From: Meiothermus sp.
Lineage (GTDB): Bacteria; Deinococcota; Deinococci; Deinococcales; Thermaceae
Assembly (NCBI RefSeq): GCF_026004055.1
Contig: NZ_BPIJ01000002.1
Location: forward strand, 1,803-65,802
Direction of reading: 5' to 3'
DNA length: 64,000 bases
Part shown: positions 16,333 to 25,576 of the stretch, in pieces
How the letters are laid out: each line of letters starts with the position of its first letter
Numbering within the stretch: position 1 is the stretch's first letter
Notes under the pieces: model-generated
Database searches by the model: none
Seen by the model: the letters and a program-made list of their open reading frames with translations, nothing else
Told to the model about the DNA's origin: nothing
Program-made: the position numbers and the translations under genes

Positions 16333-17088
16333 ATGAACGCATTTACAACCCTGCTCTGGCTCGAGCTTCGCAAGTTCGGTGTGCTCGGGCTGGGGCTCTT
16401 GCTGGGCGGGGCGGCTTTGTTCTTGGTGGCCCGGCAAATTTTCGAATGGAATGGGCGCAACCTCGAGTCGGCGGCTATTGCATCTGCGCTCACCGGGTTT
16501 GCCGCGGTGGGCCTGAGCACGGCTTTTTTGTTTGCCCTGGGCCTGGATTTCGGGCGGGAGTACCGCGCCGGGCGCTGGCCGTTGCTGCTGGGCTCGCCCC
16601 AGCCCGGTTGGCTCCACCTGGCCGCCAAGAGCGTGTTTGGCGTGGGGGTGCTGACCCTCTTCAACGGGGGCCTGTGGCTGGTGCAAACCTTCTGGCTGGG
16701 CCAGGCCGGGGTTGGCCTGCCCTTCGGTCTGGGAGCTGGGCTATGGCTCTACCTGCTGGGCGGCCTGTCCCTGGTAGTTCCGGCGCTTTTCCTGGGCCTC
16801 TGGGTGGCAGCGTATATACCCGGTAAGGCCACCCTGATCGCCTTTATCATTGGCGCGCTTGGCTTGGGGCAGGTACTGGAAGGGAGCGCCCGGCTTTTGG
16901 GCAATCCGTTTTACAAATGGTTGCCGGCCTGGAAACTGCCTGCACCCAGTGTGGAGCAGAACCCGGCGGTGCGGGTGCAGTGGGAGAACTTTCCCGGTTT
17001 GCCAAGCGAAGGCTTTGTAATTTTGTTGGTGCTGACCGCGCTGTTTTTTTACGCCAGCAGCCGTTTGTGGCAGGAAGTGGAGGCCTGA
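16333..17088 (+). CDS. ABC transporter permease
   Basis: 251 residues with six or so hydrophobic helices (from LRKFGVLGLGLLLGGAALFL to FVILLVLTALFFYA). A hydrophilic loop between the last two helices (WKLPAPSVEQNPAVRVQW) is probably extracytoplasmic. GGAGGGAA precedes the ATG. It forms an exporter or stress-response transporter with the ATPase upstream; substrate unknown. Confidence 0.8.
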   Translation: MNAFTTLLWLELRKFGVLGLGLLLGGAALFLVARQIFEWNGRNLESAAIASALTGFAAVGLSTAFLFALGLDFGREYRAGRWPLLLGSPQPGWLHLAAKSVFGVGVLTLFNGGLWLVQTFWLGQAGVGLPFGLGAGLWLYLLGGLSLVVPALFLGLWVAAYIPGKATLIAFIIGALGLGQVLEGSARLLGNPFYKWLPAWKLPAPSVEQNPAVRVQWENFPGLPSEGFVILLVLTALFFYASSRLWQEVEA

Positions 17089-17089
17089 G

Positions 17090-17266
17090 ATGCCCAATGC
17101 GCACTTCGGAACCCTGGAGATGGTGGTGTTTGGGGTGATGCTGGCCTGGCTGGCCTACGCAGGCTACCGCTTGTGGACGGGTACTTTGAGCCAAACAGCC
17201 CGGTGGGTGGGGGTGGGCTTTGTGGTGCTCGTGGCGCTGGGGCTTATTCAGAGCATGTTCGGCTGA
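17090..17266 (+). CDS. 58-residue membrane protein of the GntR/ABC operon
   Basis: ATG 17090 begins one base after the permease stop (TGA-G-ATG). The protein has two hydrophobic helices (MVVFGVMLAWLAYAGYRLW and VGVGFVVLVALGLI) separated by a short loop TGTLSQTAR. Its GC-rich third codon positions match the neighbours, and the tight coupling supports a real gene. It may be a small subunit of the transporter. No family recognised. Confidence 0.7.
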   Translation: MPNAHFGTLEMVVFGVMLAWLAYAGYRLWTGTLSQTARWVGVGFVVLVALGLIQSMFG

Positions 17267-17290
17267 CCTGCTAGAAAAAAGAAGTGGTTA

Positions 17291-17414
17291 TACCAGATTC
17301 GGTTAGTTCGTCACCGAATGGTGACGAACTAACCCGACCGAAGGGAGTGCTCTAGGATTCAAAAAGATAGCCTCTGGGTTTTTGGTTTTGAAGAGTATCT
17401 TTTTGAATCCGGTA
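17291..17414 (+). mobile_element. Repeat C, short form, solitary
   Basis: Flanked by TTA on both sides and not next to A or B. It carries both C hairpins, and lies 24 bases after the last gene of the ABC operon. Confidence 0.87.
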
Positions 17415-17421
17415 TTACGGG

Positions 17422-17538
17422 GCGGCCCTGGTAGCGGCAGAGCTGAAGCGTTCTCAACGATCTGTGGCGGGAACCTGGCTGTGGACGCAGAACCTTCTCC
17501 GGCTCAACAAGACCTACTTCGCCTTACATTCCATCTGA
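17422..17538 (+). pseudogene. Possible 3' remnant of a truncated gene
   Basis: A frame beginning at the edge of repeat C and ending at TGA 17536-17538 reads AALVAAELKRSQRS and then WLWTQNLLRLNKTYFALHSI, with neighbour-like codon use but no start. It looks like the C-terminal end of a protein whose 5' part is gone. I do not recognise the family. Confidence 0.35.
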
Positions 17539-17580
17539 CCCTGGCGTTTCAGACTTGATTGGAGTACAAGGGGTGAGCAT

Positions 17581-18195
17581 ATGCTCGAGGTCTTGATACA
17601 ACCCACGAACTTTTTTAGGGCGCTGGCTGAGCGCAAACCCAACCTGGTGGCTCCATTTTTTATCGTGATTGCAGGAACCGTGACGGCCTCGCTGGGACAG
17701 GTACTGCTGGTTCGGCTTTTGCCTAGTTTTGTGCCGGGGGGATTAGCGGTGCAGCTGGTGTTAGCGCTGGTGGGGGGGGTGGTGTTTGGCATGCTGCTGT
17801 GGGGGTTGGGGGGCCTGATGATTCGTCTGCTGGCCGGGCCGGATAGCCGGGCCTGGGAGGTGTATGGCTGGGCCTCGGTACCGGCTTTGCTGGTGGGGCT
17901 GGTGCTGGTGCCCCTGGGGGCCTTGTTTCCCATCACCGGCGATCTTTCCCCCCTGCCGCCGGCCACCGACCCCGAGGCCTTGCGAGCCTGGCAGCGCGAG
18001 TACCAGCAGGTGGTCGGGACAGCCAGCGGAACCCGCGTGCTGCAAGGGCTGGGCATTGCAGGTTCACTGTGGTCGTTCTGGATTATCTGGTCTGGCCTCA
18101 GGGTGCTGGCCCCCAGCCGGGCCCTTGTGGCCACTTTGGGCGTGGCGGCAGTTTCGCTAGCCTTCACGTTGTGGGGCATTCTGGCCCAGCGTTAG
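17581..18195 (+). CDS. Yip1-domain membrane protein
   Basis: 204 residues with five hydrophobic helices. The N-terminus MLEVLIQPTNFFRALAERKPNLVAP is the typical entry of Yip1 domain proteins, followed by PFFIVIAGTV and later VYGWASVPALLVGLV. Role in bacteria unknown, often beside exporters. GGGGTGA precedes the ATG. It is followed by a MacAB-like exporter 51 bases downstream and is likely in the same transcript. Confidence 0.75.
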   Translation: MLEVLIQPTNFFRALAERKPNLVAPFFIVIAGTVTASLGQVLLVRLLPSFVPGGLAVQLVLALVGGVVFGMLLWGLGGLMIRLLAGPDSRAWEVYGWASVPALLVGLVLVPLGALFPITGDLSPLPPATDPEALRAWQREYQQVVGTASGTRVLQGLGIAGSLWSFWIIWSGLRVLAPSRALVATLGVAAVSLAFTLWGILAQR

Positions 18196-18246
18196 GTGTA
18201 GCCGGGCTCGATGGGGCATCGTACGAACTCACTGGAGGCAATGCGA

Positions 18247-19476
18247 ATGAAACGCTGGATTTGGATCGGGCTGGTGGCCCTCTCGCTGGGCCTGACCCTC
18301 TTTGGGCTGCTGCGCCCCAGGGCCGAGCAGGGCCTGGCCGTCACGGTGGCGCGGGCCGAACAAGGCGAGTTTGTGCGGGAAGTGCGGGCAAACGGCGCAG
18401 TGGAGGCGCGGGTTTATACCCTCACCTTTCCCAGGCCGGGCCGGGTAGCCGAGGTACGGGTCAAAGAGGGGCAAACCGTACAGGCCGGACAGGTGTTGGC
18501 GGTGCTCGAGACCACCAGCGAACAGGCCCAGCTGCGCTCGGTGCGGGAGGCCATCCTGGCCTTGCAGACCCGCGCCCAGGCCGCCCTGGCCGATTACCAG
18601 AGCAACCGCACCCGCCTGCAAAACCAACTGGCTGAGGTCAGGCGTAACCTGCGCATCGCCGAGGAACTGTTGCGGGTGGGTGGAGTCGCCCGAAGTGAGG
18701 TGGAACGCCTAGAGCGCCAGGAAGCCGACCTTTTGGCCCAGCTCGCCAGCCTGGATCAGGCCCACACCAGCACCCAGCGCGACCTACGGGCCCAGCTTCA
18801 GGCCCGCCAGACCGAGTTGGCTACCCTCGAGCGCACCCTCGCCCAGTCCAGCTTGCGGGCGCCGGTAGCGGGCACCATCTCGAGCGTGGGCTACCTGGTA
18901 GGGGTCGAGACTACCGCCCCCAGCACGGGAGCTACGCTGAGTACGCCCTCGATTCGCCTGGTGGAGGCCGGGAGCCTGCGCGTTCAGGCCCGCCTATCCG
19001 AGGCCGATGTCCCCTGGGTGCGCCCCGGCCAGCCGGTGCGCCTCGAGCTCGACGCTGCACCCGGCCAGCCCCTGGTGGGCAAGGTGGATCGCCTGGGGGT
19101 GCAGGCTGAGGTGGCCGGTAGCGGGGGGAGCGCGGTGTTGCCGGTTTTCATTCGCTTTCTGGACGAGAAGGCCGAGGCGCTGGCCCGGCCCGGCCTGACC
19201 GTCACCGCCCGCATCACCACCCTACGCCTGCCCAGCGCGCTCAAGGTACCCCTGGAAACCCTGGTAGAGGACGGAGGCAAAACCTTTGTCTGGCAGGTGG
19301 ACGAAACCACCCGCACGGTTCGTAAGCAGCCCATCGTTGTTCGGGCCCGCAACCTCACCCATGCGGCTGTAGAGGGGCTGGCCCCGGGCAGTATCCTGGT
19401 CTCTTTGCCGCCCGATACCCTAAAGGAGGGCCAGAAGGTGAGCTACCGCCTGCCGGGGCAGGAGGCCCGTCCATGA
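18247..19476 (+). CDS. Efflux periplasmic adaptor (HlyD/MacA-like)
   Basis: 409 residues. ATG 18247 lies eight bases after GGAGG. One N-terminal membrane helix; the biotinyl-lipoyl half-domains RVAEVRVKEGQTVQAGQVLAVLE and SLRAPVAGTISSVGYLVGVE flank a long alpha-helical coiled coil (about 85-195), followed by beta-barrel and membrane-proximal parts. It joins the ABC pump encoded next. The 3' end overlaps the ATPase gene by 4 bases. Confidence 0.88.
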   Translation: MKRWIWIGLVALSLGLTLFGLLRPRAEQGLAVTVARAEQGEFVREVRANGAVEARVYTLTFPRPGRVAEVRVKEGQTVQAGQVLAVLETTSEQAQLRSVREAILALQTRAQAALADYQSNRTRLQNQLAEVRRNLRIAEELLRVGGVARSEVERLERQEADLLAQLASLDQAHTSTQRDLRAQLQARQTELATLERTLAQSSLRAPVAGTISSVGYLVGVETTAPSTGATLSTPSIRLVEAGSLRVQARLSEADVPWVRPGQPVRLELDAAPGQPLVGKVDRLGVQAEVAGSGGSAVLPVFIRFLDEKAEALARPGLTVTARITTLRLPSALKVPLETLVEDGGKTFVWQVDETTRTVRKQPIVVRARNLTHAAVEGLAPGSILVSLPPDTLKEGQKVSYRLPGQEARP

Positions 19477-20168
19477 CCCCAGTGGTGCAGATGCAGGGCG
19501 TGACCAAGGTCTACCGCTCGGGCTCCAGAGCCCGCACGGTGGAGGTGCACGCCCTGCAGGGCATCGACCTGACCATATATGCGGGCGAGTACGTGGCGCT
19601 GATGGGGCCTTCGGGTTCGGGCAAGTCTACCCTGATGCACATCATCGGCCTGCTCGACTCGCCCACCGAGGGCGAGTACCGCTTAGGGGGCGAGCCGGTA
19701 CGGGGGCTGGGCGAAGCGCAACTCGCACGCATCCGAAATCAGCGGGTGGGGTTTGTGTTTCAGGCGTTCTTCCTGTTGCCGCGCCTCACCGCCTTGCATA
19801 ATGTGGCCCTGCCCCTGGTCTACCGGGGTGTGCCGCTTGCCGAGCGGCTCAAACGCGCGAAGGCGGCGCTGGAGGCAGTCGGCCTGGGCGACCGCCTCGA
19901 CCACCTGCCCTCCGAGCTTTCGGGCGGGCAAAAACAACGGGTAGCCATCGCTCGAGCCCTGGTGCAGGAGCCCGACCTGCTGCTAGCCGACGAGCCGACC
20001 GGCAACCTGGACTCGAAATCGTCAGAAGAAATTCTGGAGCTCTTTGATGCACTGCACCAGCAAGGCAAGACCCTGGTAGTAGTGACCCATGAACCCGATG
20101 TGGGGGCCCGGGCCGAGCGCATTGTGCGCTTGCGCGACGGCAAAATAGCCGACGGAGGCATGGCATGA
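19473..20168 (+). CDS. ABC transporter ATP-binding protein (MacB/LolD type)
   Basis: 231 residues. Walker [11 protein letters not shown]-loop [21 protein letters not shown] typical of the MacB/LolD class, signature [17 protein letters not shown], Walker [17 protein letters not shown] and switch VVTHEPDV. It acts with the FtsX-like permease next to it and the adaptor before it. ATGA overlaps on both sides. Confidence 0.92.
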   Translation: MTPVVQMQGVTKVYRSGSRARTVEVHALQGIDLTIYAGEYVALMGPSGSGKSTLMHIIGLLDSPTEGEYRLGGEPVRGLGEAQLARIRNQRVGFVFQAFFLLPRLTALHNVALPLVYRGVPLAERLKRAKAALEAVGLGDRLDHLPSELSGGQKQRVAIARALVQEPDLLLADEPTGNLDSKSSEEILELFDALHQQGKTLVVVTHEPDVGARAERIVRLRDGKIADGGMA

Positions 20169-21430
20169 ACCCCGCTCGGAACACCCCGCAGAACCCACCC
20201 CAGACAAGGCCCTCGAGCATGAACCCGCTCGAGAACTTCCGTATGGCCTTCGAGTCGCTGTGGGGCAACAAGCTCCGCAGCTTCCTGGCCTTGCTGGGCA
20301 TCGTGATCGGGGTATTTGCGGTCACGGCCATGATCTCGCTGGGCCAGATGGCCACCGCAGGCATTACCCAAGACCTGGAAGCGGTGGCGGGCCGCTCCAT
20401 CTTTGTTCAGCCCAACTTCAACGAAGGCCAGGATTTTAGCTCTGCACCCATCCGCGAGGAAGACCTGCAGGCCCTGCAGGCGCTGCCCGTCACGGTAATT
20501 CCCCAGCTCTTCACCAGTATTCAGTACGAGAGCAAGCCCGGCGAGCGACGCTCCATGCAACTGCAAGGCACGCCGGGAGACTTACCCAAGCTCGACCCCA
20601 CCAACAAAGTCGCCAAGGGGCGCTATTTTACCGAGGCCGAGGCCCGCGGCGGCCTAGCGGTAGCAGTGCTCTCCGACCGGGCCGCCAAGGATCTGTTTCC
20701 GGGGCGCGAGGCGGTGGGACAGATTGCCCGCCTGTACTACCCCGGCGGGGCCCGCCTCGAGCTCACGGTGGTGGGGGTTTTGGAGCCACCCAGCGGCATT
20801 TTCGGGGGGTTTGGCTCCACCGCGACCGTCTATGCCCCCATCCCGCTCATCTGGAACACCTCTCCTACCGCACGCCGGGGGGAGTATGCGTTCGTCATTC
20901 TGCCCCTCAAGAAAGGGGCCGACGCCCAGCAGGTCACGCGCCAGGTACAGCGCATCTTTGAGAGCCGCTACGGCAAGGGCAAGTACCAGGTGCAGTCCAC
21001 CGAGAGCTTCCAGGGCACCCTCCGCTCCATCACGCTTATTCTGCAAGCCTTACTGGGGGCCATTGCCGGGTTGTCGCTTTTGGTGGGGGGCATTGGCATC
21101 ATGAACATCATGCTGGTCTCGGTGACCGAACGCACCCGCGAAATTGGCCTGCGGAAAGCCCTGGGGGCTACCTCGGGCCAGATTCGCCAACAGTTCTTGA
21201 TCGAGGCGGTGGTGCTGACGCTGGTAGGGGGGGTGCTGGGGGTGGTGCTGGCGGCAGGGCTGCTGCTCCTGATTACGGCCACCGTACCCTTCTTCAAGGT
21301 GTACATTCTGAGCCCCACCACGGTTTTTCTGGCCCTGGCGGTGAGTGCCCTGGTGGGCTTGTTCTTTGGGGTCTGGCCCGCCGCCAGAGCGGCTGCGCTT
21401 GACCCCATCGAGGCCTTGCGCTACGAATGA
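20165..21430 (+). CDS. ABC transporter permease (MacB/FtsX type)
   Basis: 421 residues from the overlapping ATG; a second possible start lies at 20219 ([20 protein letters not shown]). One N-terminal helix ([18 protein letters not shown]), a large periplasmic MacB domain of about 230 residues, and three C-terminal helices with the FtsX signature [20 protein letters not shown]. It drives tripartite-like export or membrane mechanotransmission of an unknown substrate. Confidence 0.9.
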   Translation: MNPARNTPQNPPQTRPSSMNPLENFRMAFESLWGNKLRSFLALLGIVIGVFAVTAMISLGQMATAGITQDLEAVAGRSIFVQPNFNEGQDFSSAPIREEDLQALQALPVTVIPQLFTSIQYESKPGERRSMQLQGTPGDLPKLDPTNKVAKGRYFTEAEARGGLAVAVLSDRAAKDLFPGREAVGQIARLYYPGGARLELTVVGVLEPPSGIFGGFGSTATVYAPIPLIWNTSPTARRGEYAFVILPLKKGADAQQVTRQVQRIFESRYGKGKYQVQSTESFQGTLRSITLILQALLGAIAGLSLLVGGIGIMNIMLVSVTERTREIGLRKALGATSGQIRQQFLIEAVVLTLVGGVLGVVLAAGLLLLITATVPFFKVYILSPTTVFLALAVSALVGLFFGVWPAARAAALDPIEALRYE

Positions 21431-21622
21431 GGCAAAACCTGCTCTTACGCCTGCCTCACTAACGCCATGCCAATCGCTTACGGCAAAAACCATGCCCAAG
21501 CGGCATATGTGGGAACCACTCCAAAACCTGTCTCACAAGAATTGAGCCATCCAGGGCTAGGGGTTCTTTGCTTCTCTACAGCCTAGAGCGCTCATCACAA
21601 ATATCGAGCCATCGGGGACTAA

Positions 21623-21961
21623 TGGTCTGGTAACTAAATTTCCGAGGTTATGTACCGCACACCGAATACATCGATGTAGAGATTCCATCCCACTTCGGCC
21701 CCCGAGATGGCCTAAAAACGCCCTCCCTACCGCGTAGGGAGGGTGGGGGAGGGTATCAGGCAAGGCCCCCAATCCGCTGCGTGAAGGGCCAGGTCAGCCA
21801 CCCCACCTGGCCTCCCCTACGCAGTAGGGGAGGGAAGGGGCGAAGCGGGGTGGGGTGCTTTTTGCATGACCGTACAGGCAAGGCACCGAAGGCCCAGGTT
21901 TACGAGACACGGCGCGTTCTGAAGGCTAAACCCCATACTGCGTATTTTGTTACCAGACCAC
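21623..21961 (-). mobile_element. Repeat B nested in A
   Basis: The reverse copy begins TGGTCTGGTAAC and ends GTTACCAGACCAC, flanked by TAA both sides. Confidence 0.85.
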
Positions 21962-21964
21962 TAA

Positions 21965-22158
21965 TACCGGATTCAAAAAGATACTCTTCAAAACCAAAAA
22001 CCCAGAGGCTATCTTTTTGAATCCTAGAGCACACCCCCCCCTGACGGTCGGCGAAAAAAACGTCTCCCTTCCAAGGGGCGGTATCGCCCTCAGCTACGCG
22101 GATAACTTCGGTCGGGTTAGTTCGTCACCGAATGGTGACGAACTAACCGAATCTGGTA
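21965..22158 (-). mobile_element. Repeat C (long form) nested in A
   Basis: The reverse copy runs TACCGGATTC to GAATCTGGTA and is flanked by TAA both sides. It includes the long middle part. Confidence 0.85.
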
Positions 22159-22460
22159 TAAGAATCTTTTGTCCTGGACAGAACAGTGGCCGCCGGGATG
22201 GGCGGCCACGTCTGTGAAGAGCGCTGTAACGTGCTTTCTTGTGATCACTATTGTAAATCCTGGCCATTTTACTAACCAAACCGCCCAGTTTCGACAATGC
22301 AAACCGTCCTGGGGCGGTTCTCGGTTTGACCCGCAGAATGGGAGAAAGGCCCAAAAAGGCTCTACGGCCCATCTGCAATTCAAAGGCTCTGGTATGCGGA
22401 TATTACTCACCCGTGATTGACGGTATGAGCCAGTTCGTATTCGTGGGTTCAAGGTTTCTC

Positions 22461-22537
22461 TGGCGGGCCGTGAAGGATTCGAACCTCCGACACCTCGTTT
22501 TGGAGACGAGTGCTCTACCGGGCTGAGCTAACGGCCC
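22461..22537 (-). tRNA. tRNA-Trp (anticodon CCA)
   Basis: On the minus strand: acceptor GGGCCGT pairs with ACGGCCC, then G73 and an encoded CCA. The D arm has TAGCTCAG, the anticodon stem is CTCGT / ACGAG with loop CTCCAAA (anticodon CCA), and the T arm is GGAGG TTCGAAT CCTTC. 77 bases. Confidence 0.95.
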
Positions 22538-22568
22538 CTACTGTTCCAGCCATACGCTGGCGCATCGG

Positions 22569-22597
22569 ATTGTAGCACAGGAGTAGTACGCCGACAA
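22569..22597 (-). promoter_or_regulatory. Promoter of tRNA-Trp
   Basis: On the minus strand TTGTCG, a 17-base spacer and TACAAT, ending about 31 bases before the tRNA 5' end. Confidence 0.7.
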
Positions 22598-22624
22598 CCG
22601 GGGCTGGGATGGTTGTTTTCGGGG

Positions 22625-22630
22625 TACAAT
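22625..22630 (+). promoter_or_regulatory. -10 box TACAAT for leaderless pfkB-family gene
   Basis: TACAAT ends seven bases before ATG 22638. No ribosome binding site. Confidence 0.55.
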
Positions 22631-22637
22631 CGGCCCA

Positions 22638-23591
22638 ATGGCGAACCCCAAACCCCTTGTGGCCCTTGGCGACCTTACCTGGGATGTACTGGCCAAACCC
22701 AATACCCTGCTCCTGCCCGGCGGCGACACCACCGGACGGGTGTTGCTCATGGGGGGCGGGAGCGCGGCCAATGTGGCGGTATGGGCGGCGCGGGTAGGCT
22801 ATCCGGCAGGGTTCATAGGGGAAGTAGGGCGCGACCGTTTTGGCGAGTTTGCCGTACAGGAGCTGGCTGCCGAGGGCGTCGAGCTGCACATCATCTGGAA
22901 CAGCAACACCCCCACCGGGGTGATTCTGGTCTTGATTGATGCCGCGGGGCAGCGTTCCATGCTCACCTCCCAGGGGGCCGACTTCGACCTGCGCCCCGAG
23001 GAGGTGCCAGTTGAGGTCATCCGACAGGCCGGGCACCTACACGTGACGGCCTGGTCGCTTTTTACCGACCCCCCCCGGCAAGCTGCTTTAAAGGCCGTGC
23101 AGGTGGCGCGGGAAGCGGGTCTCACCATCTCGTTTGACCCCGCCTCCTTTCAGATGATCCGGGAGATCGGGCGCGAGGAGTTCCGCCGTATGACCCGCGA
23201 TCTCTCACTGGATTTTGTGTTTCCCAACCTCGACGAAGGGCAGGCCCTGACTGGCGCAAGGGAGCCCAGAGAGATCCTCGAGATTCTGCAGCATCTTTAC
23301 CCCGAGGCCATGATCCTGCTCAAGCTGGCTGCTGACGGCGCCCTGATTCTCGACCGGGGCAACCTGATCGAGCTTCAGGCTACGCGCGACCAGCCGGTAG
23401 ATGCCACCGGCGCCGGCGATTCGTTTGGGGGGGCTTTCCTGGGGCATTACCTGCGCTCCAAAGACGCCCGGGCCGCAGGCCAACTAGCGGTGCAAGTAGC
23501 GGGCTGGGTGATTGGGCGCTTTGGGGCCCGCCCGCCCATGGATGCGGAGATTAAGCGGCGCATCGAACAGTTTGGTTTTGTCCCGACGTGA
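22638..23591 (+). CDS. PfkB family carbohydrate kinase
   Basis: 317 residues of the ribokinase fold. N-terminal signature GGGSAANVAVWAARVG, and the C-terminal ATP-site motif DATGAGDSFGGAFLGHYL whose second Asp is the catalytic base. The substrate (a sugar, sugar phosphate or nucleoside) cannot be read from these motifs. A single leaderless gene diverging from tRNA-Trp. Confidence 0.88.
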   Translation: MANPKPLVALGDLTWDVLAKPNTLLLPGGDTTGRVLLMGGGSAANVAVWAARVGYPAGFIGEVGRDRFGEFAVQELAAEGVELHIIWNSNTPTGVILVLIDAAGQRSMLTSQGADFDLRPEEVPVEVIRQAGHLHVTAWSLFTDPPRQAALKAVQVAREAGLTISFDPASFQMIREIGREEFRRMTRDLSLDFVFPNLDEGQALTGAREPREILEILQHLYPEAMILLKLAADGALILDRGNLIELQATRDQPVDATGAGDSFGGAFLGHYLRSKDARAAGQLAVQVAGWVIGRFGARPPMDAEIKRRIEQFGFVPT

Positions 23592-23647
23592 AGGATTAAG
23601 AGTTTGGCCGGGATGCGCCCTGATATACTGGCCGGCGGAGGTTGCCC

Positions 23648-24103
23648 ATGCGAAAACTGGTGGTGCTGGTGTTGGTCGCAGTCTTGAGCGGGGCTTTGGC
23701 CCAGGGGCGGTTGTTTGGCGAGGTTGCCAGCGGGAATATGAGCCTGGTGCCCGGGTTTAACCTGAGCCTTCAGGCCCGCATGGGCGCCGAGAACGTGATT
23801 GGCCCATTGGCGCTGCGGGGCGGCTTTGGGCTGTTTACCGGCGGCGGAACCCAGTTTGCCATTGGGGCCGATGTGATTTACTTCTTGCGCAGCGGCAGCC
23901 CCGACTTCTACTTCGGGGGCGGCTTGGGCCTGGTGGCGGGTGGCGGTACGCTGTTCAGCATCACCGGTAATGCCGGGCTGGAAATTCCCGTGACCCGCGA
24001 TTTCAACTTCTTCGTAGAGTTGCAACCGGCTCTGCGCTTTTCGGGGGGTGCTAGCGATTTTGTCCTGGGAGTCGAGTTTGGTCCCAGGCTCTACTTCCGC
24101 TAA
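23648..24103 (+). CDS. Small exported beta-barrel-like protein
   Basis: 151 residues from ATG 23648, which follows GGAGG. Signal peptide MRKLVVLVLVAVLSGALAQG. The mature part alternates Gly and aromatic/hydrophobic residues (GPLALRGGFGLF, IGADVIYFLRSG, DFYFGGGLGLV, FFVELQPALRF) and ends RLYFR, the pattern of an eight-stranded outer-membrane barrel. Function unknown. It resembles the lipoprotein gene at 27.2 kb in style. A terminator follows. Confidence 0.75.
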   Translation: MRKLVVLVLVAVLSGALAQGRLFGEVASGNMSLVPGFNLSLQARMGAENVIGPLALRGGFGLFTGGGTQFAIGADVIYFLRSGSPDFYFGGGLGLVAGGGTLFSITGNAGLEIPVTRDFNFFVELQPALRFSGGASDFVLGVEFGPRLYFR

Positions 24104-24122
24104 ACGCACTGCCGATCTGCTT

Positions 24123-24153
24123 AGCCAGGGATACCTGCATTCCTGGCTTTTGC
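24123..24153 (+). terminator. Rho-independent terminator
   Basis: AGCCAGG / CCTGGCT stem followed by TTTGCTTT, 20 bases after the barrel-like gene. Confidence 0.7.
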
Positions 24154-24234
24154 TTTATGGCTCTTCCGAACTTGATAGAACGTCGCTTTTTTGCGTTTTT
24201 CACCCAGGGGGCCCACGCGGAGGCCGCTCTCAGA

Positions 24235-24277
24235 GCGGTTCCCACAATGCCCGGTGCGGCGTAATGGTGGGAACCGC
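24235..24277 (+). repeat. Repeat E
   Basis: Perfect 11-bp inverted ends GCGGTTCCCAC / GTGGGAACCGC. The flank at 24209-24220 (GGGCCCACGCGG) also occurs inverted inside the second copy at 57.7 kb. Non-coding. Nothing else supported between 24154 and 24340. Confidence 0.6.
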
Positions 24278-24340
24278 AATCAGTACAAATTACGCAAGGG
24301 GCGCCTGCAGGCTGTCAGGCACCCCCTTCGGCTTTAGCGA

Positions 24341-25480
24341 TCAGATCACGCCCGTTGGCACCAGGTACCAGTAAGCCTTGTTGAAGGCCATTTTTTCGTA
24401 GTGATAGAGCCAACTCGGGGTGGGTGGTTTGGGCGGAGTGTCGTAGTCGAAGGCCAGGATGCTGGCTTTTTCGTACCCGGCCTCGAGGAAACAGGTCACC
24501 TTGCCGTTGTAGGTAGCATGCTTGGGGTCAACCGGGCGGCCCTGAATTGCGGCGGCGATGTGCTCGGCAATCACCGGCGCTTCGAAGTGAGCGGTGGAAC
24601 CGGCTTTGGAGATGGGCAGGTTGGTGGTGTCACCCAGGGCGTAGATGTTGGGAAAATCCTTGACCTGGAGGGTGTGGCGGTCGGTGTAGACCCAACCCTG
24701 CGCATCGGCGATGGGTGAGCCCTCGAGGAACTTAGCCCCCCGGTGGGGTGGAATCATGACCAATAGGTCGTAGGGCAGCTCGCTGCCCTCCATGCTGATG
24801 GCCAGCTTTTTTTCGGGGTCTACCGACTCGAGGTTGAAAAAGGTCTCGATGTTGATGCCGCGCTCTTTTAGGAGAGGTTCGGCCATCTCGGCCACGCTCT
24901 CGATGGAGAAGACCCGGTTGATGGGGTAGGTGTAGGTAATCTCGGTCTGTTGCCGGATACCTTTGCGGGTCAGGTATTCGTCGAGCAAGAAAGTGAACTC
25001 TAAGGGGGCCACCGGGCACTTGTGCGGCAAACCACCCACCCCCACCACAATTTTCCCTCCGTTGAACTCTTCGAGGGCAGCGTGCAGCTTCCAGGCGGCC
25101 TCCTCGGTGTAGAAATGGTGAGCCCCCTCAGCCAGCCCCGGTACGTCCTCGGGGGTTACGCGCGAGCCGGTAGCGACTACCAGGTAGTCGTAGTGCAGGG
25201 TGTGGCCGCTCTCCAGGGTTACCGACTGGGCGTGAGGGTCGAGGTGGCTAACCCTGCCGATCTCGAGCTGCACCCGTTTGTTCAGCAGCGACTTGAGGCT
25301 GCGGGAAAGCCCCCGGGGGTCTTGCCAGCCAAAGGGCACGTACAGCCAGCCGGGCTGGTAGAGGTGGCGGCTCGAGGCGCTCACCAGGGTGATTTTGGCT
25401 TCGTCTTTAAGTTTCTTGGCGAGCAGGTTGGCAACCAGCGTTCCACCCGTTCCTCCGCCTAGTACCAGGATTTGTTTCAT
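24341..25480 (-). CDS. sqr: Sulfide:quinone oxidoreductase-like flavoprotein
   Basis: 379 residues. FAD-binding start LVLGGGTGGTLVANLL, a second FAD segment YLVVATGSRVTPEDVPGL, and YALGDTTNLPISKAG near the C-terminus. C155 (in PHKCPVAPLEF) and C330 (in KVTCFLEAGYEKA) fit the redox cysteines of sulfide:quinone reductases, which oxidise sulfide to polysulfide and feed electrons to quinone at the membrane. Last gene of a dsrE-tusA-sqr run on the minus strand, so sulfide or persulfide handling is likely. Confidence 0.85.
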   Translation of the reverse strand: MKQILVLGGGTGGTLVANLLAKKLKDEAKITLVSASSRHLYQPGWLYVPFGWQDPRGLSRSLKSLLNKRVQLEIGRVSHLDPHAQSVTLESGHTLHYDYLVVATGSRVTPEDVPGLAEGAHHFYTEEAAWKLHAALEEFNGGKIVVGVGGLPHKCPVAPLEFTFLLDEYLTRKGIRQQTEITYTYPINRVFSIESVAEMAEPLLKERGINIETFFNLESVDPEKKLAISMEGSELPYDLLVMIPPHRGAKFLEGSPIADAQGWVYTDRHTLQVKDFPNIYALGDTTNLPISKAGSTAHFEAPVIAEHIAAAIQGRPVDPKHATYNGKVTCFLEAGYEKASILAFDYDTPPKPPTPSWLYHYEKMAFNKAYWYLVPTGVI

Positions 25481-25498
25481 GTCTTCCTCCGAGCAATT

Positions 25499-25522
25499 CC
25501 CTCCCCCGTGGGTGGGGGAGGG
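25499..25522 (-). repeat. Intercistronic hairpin between tusA and sqr
   Basis: CCCTCCCCC / GGGGGAGGG with a 6-base loop. It has no T run, so it is more likely an mRNA-stability or processing element than a terminator. Confidence 0.5.
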
Positions 25523-25576
25523 CTTGGGTGGGGATGCGAACTGGAAAAGTTCGTGCGTGGAGCAAGGGCTCCCGCA

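Larger units (their letters stand above)
21585..22226 (-). mobile_element. Composite repeat: A split by nested B and C
   Basis: Both ends of A are present (AGAGCGCTCATCACA at left, TGTGAAGAGCGCTG at right). In between lie a B and a C copy, in the order TAA-B-TAA-C-TAA. Read on the minus strand this is A interrupted after AAGATTCT, the same point as at 26.3 and 53.4 kb. The A body here is short: its hairpin array is reduced to one. Confidence 0.85.

Noticed and set aside
21781-22020. A protein-like frame (MKGQVSHPTWPPL...) conserved at six loci
   Set aside because: It recurs because repeat B is repeated DNA. It runs through palindromes, has no start signals and no family, and its opposite strand gives an equally recurrent frame (MGALPDTLPHPP...).
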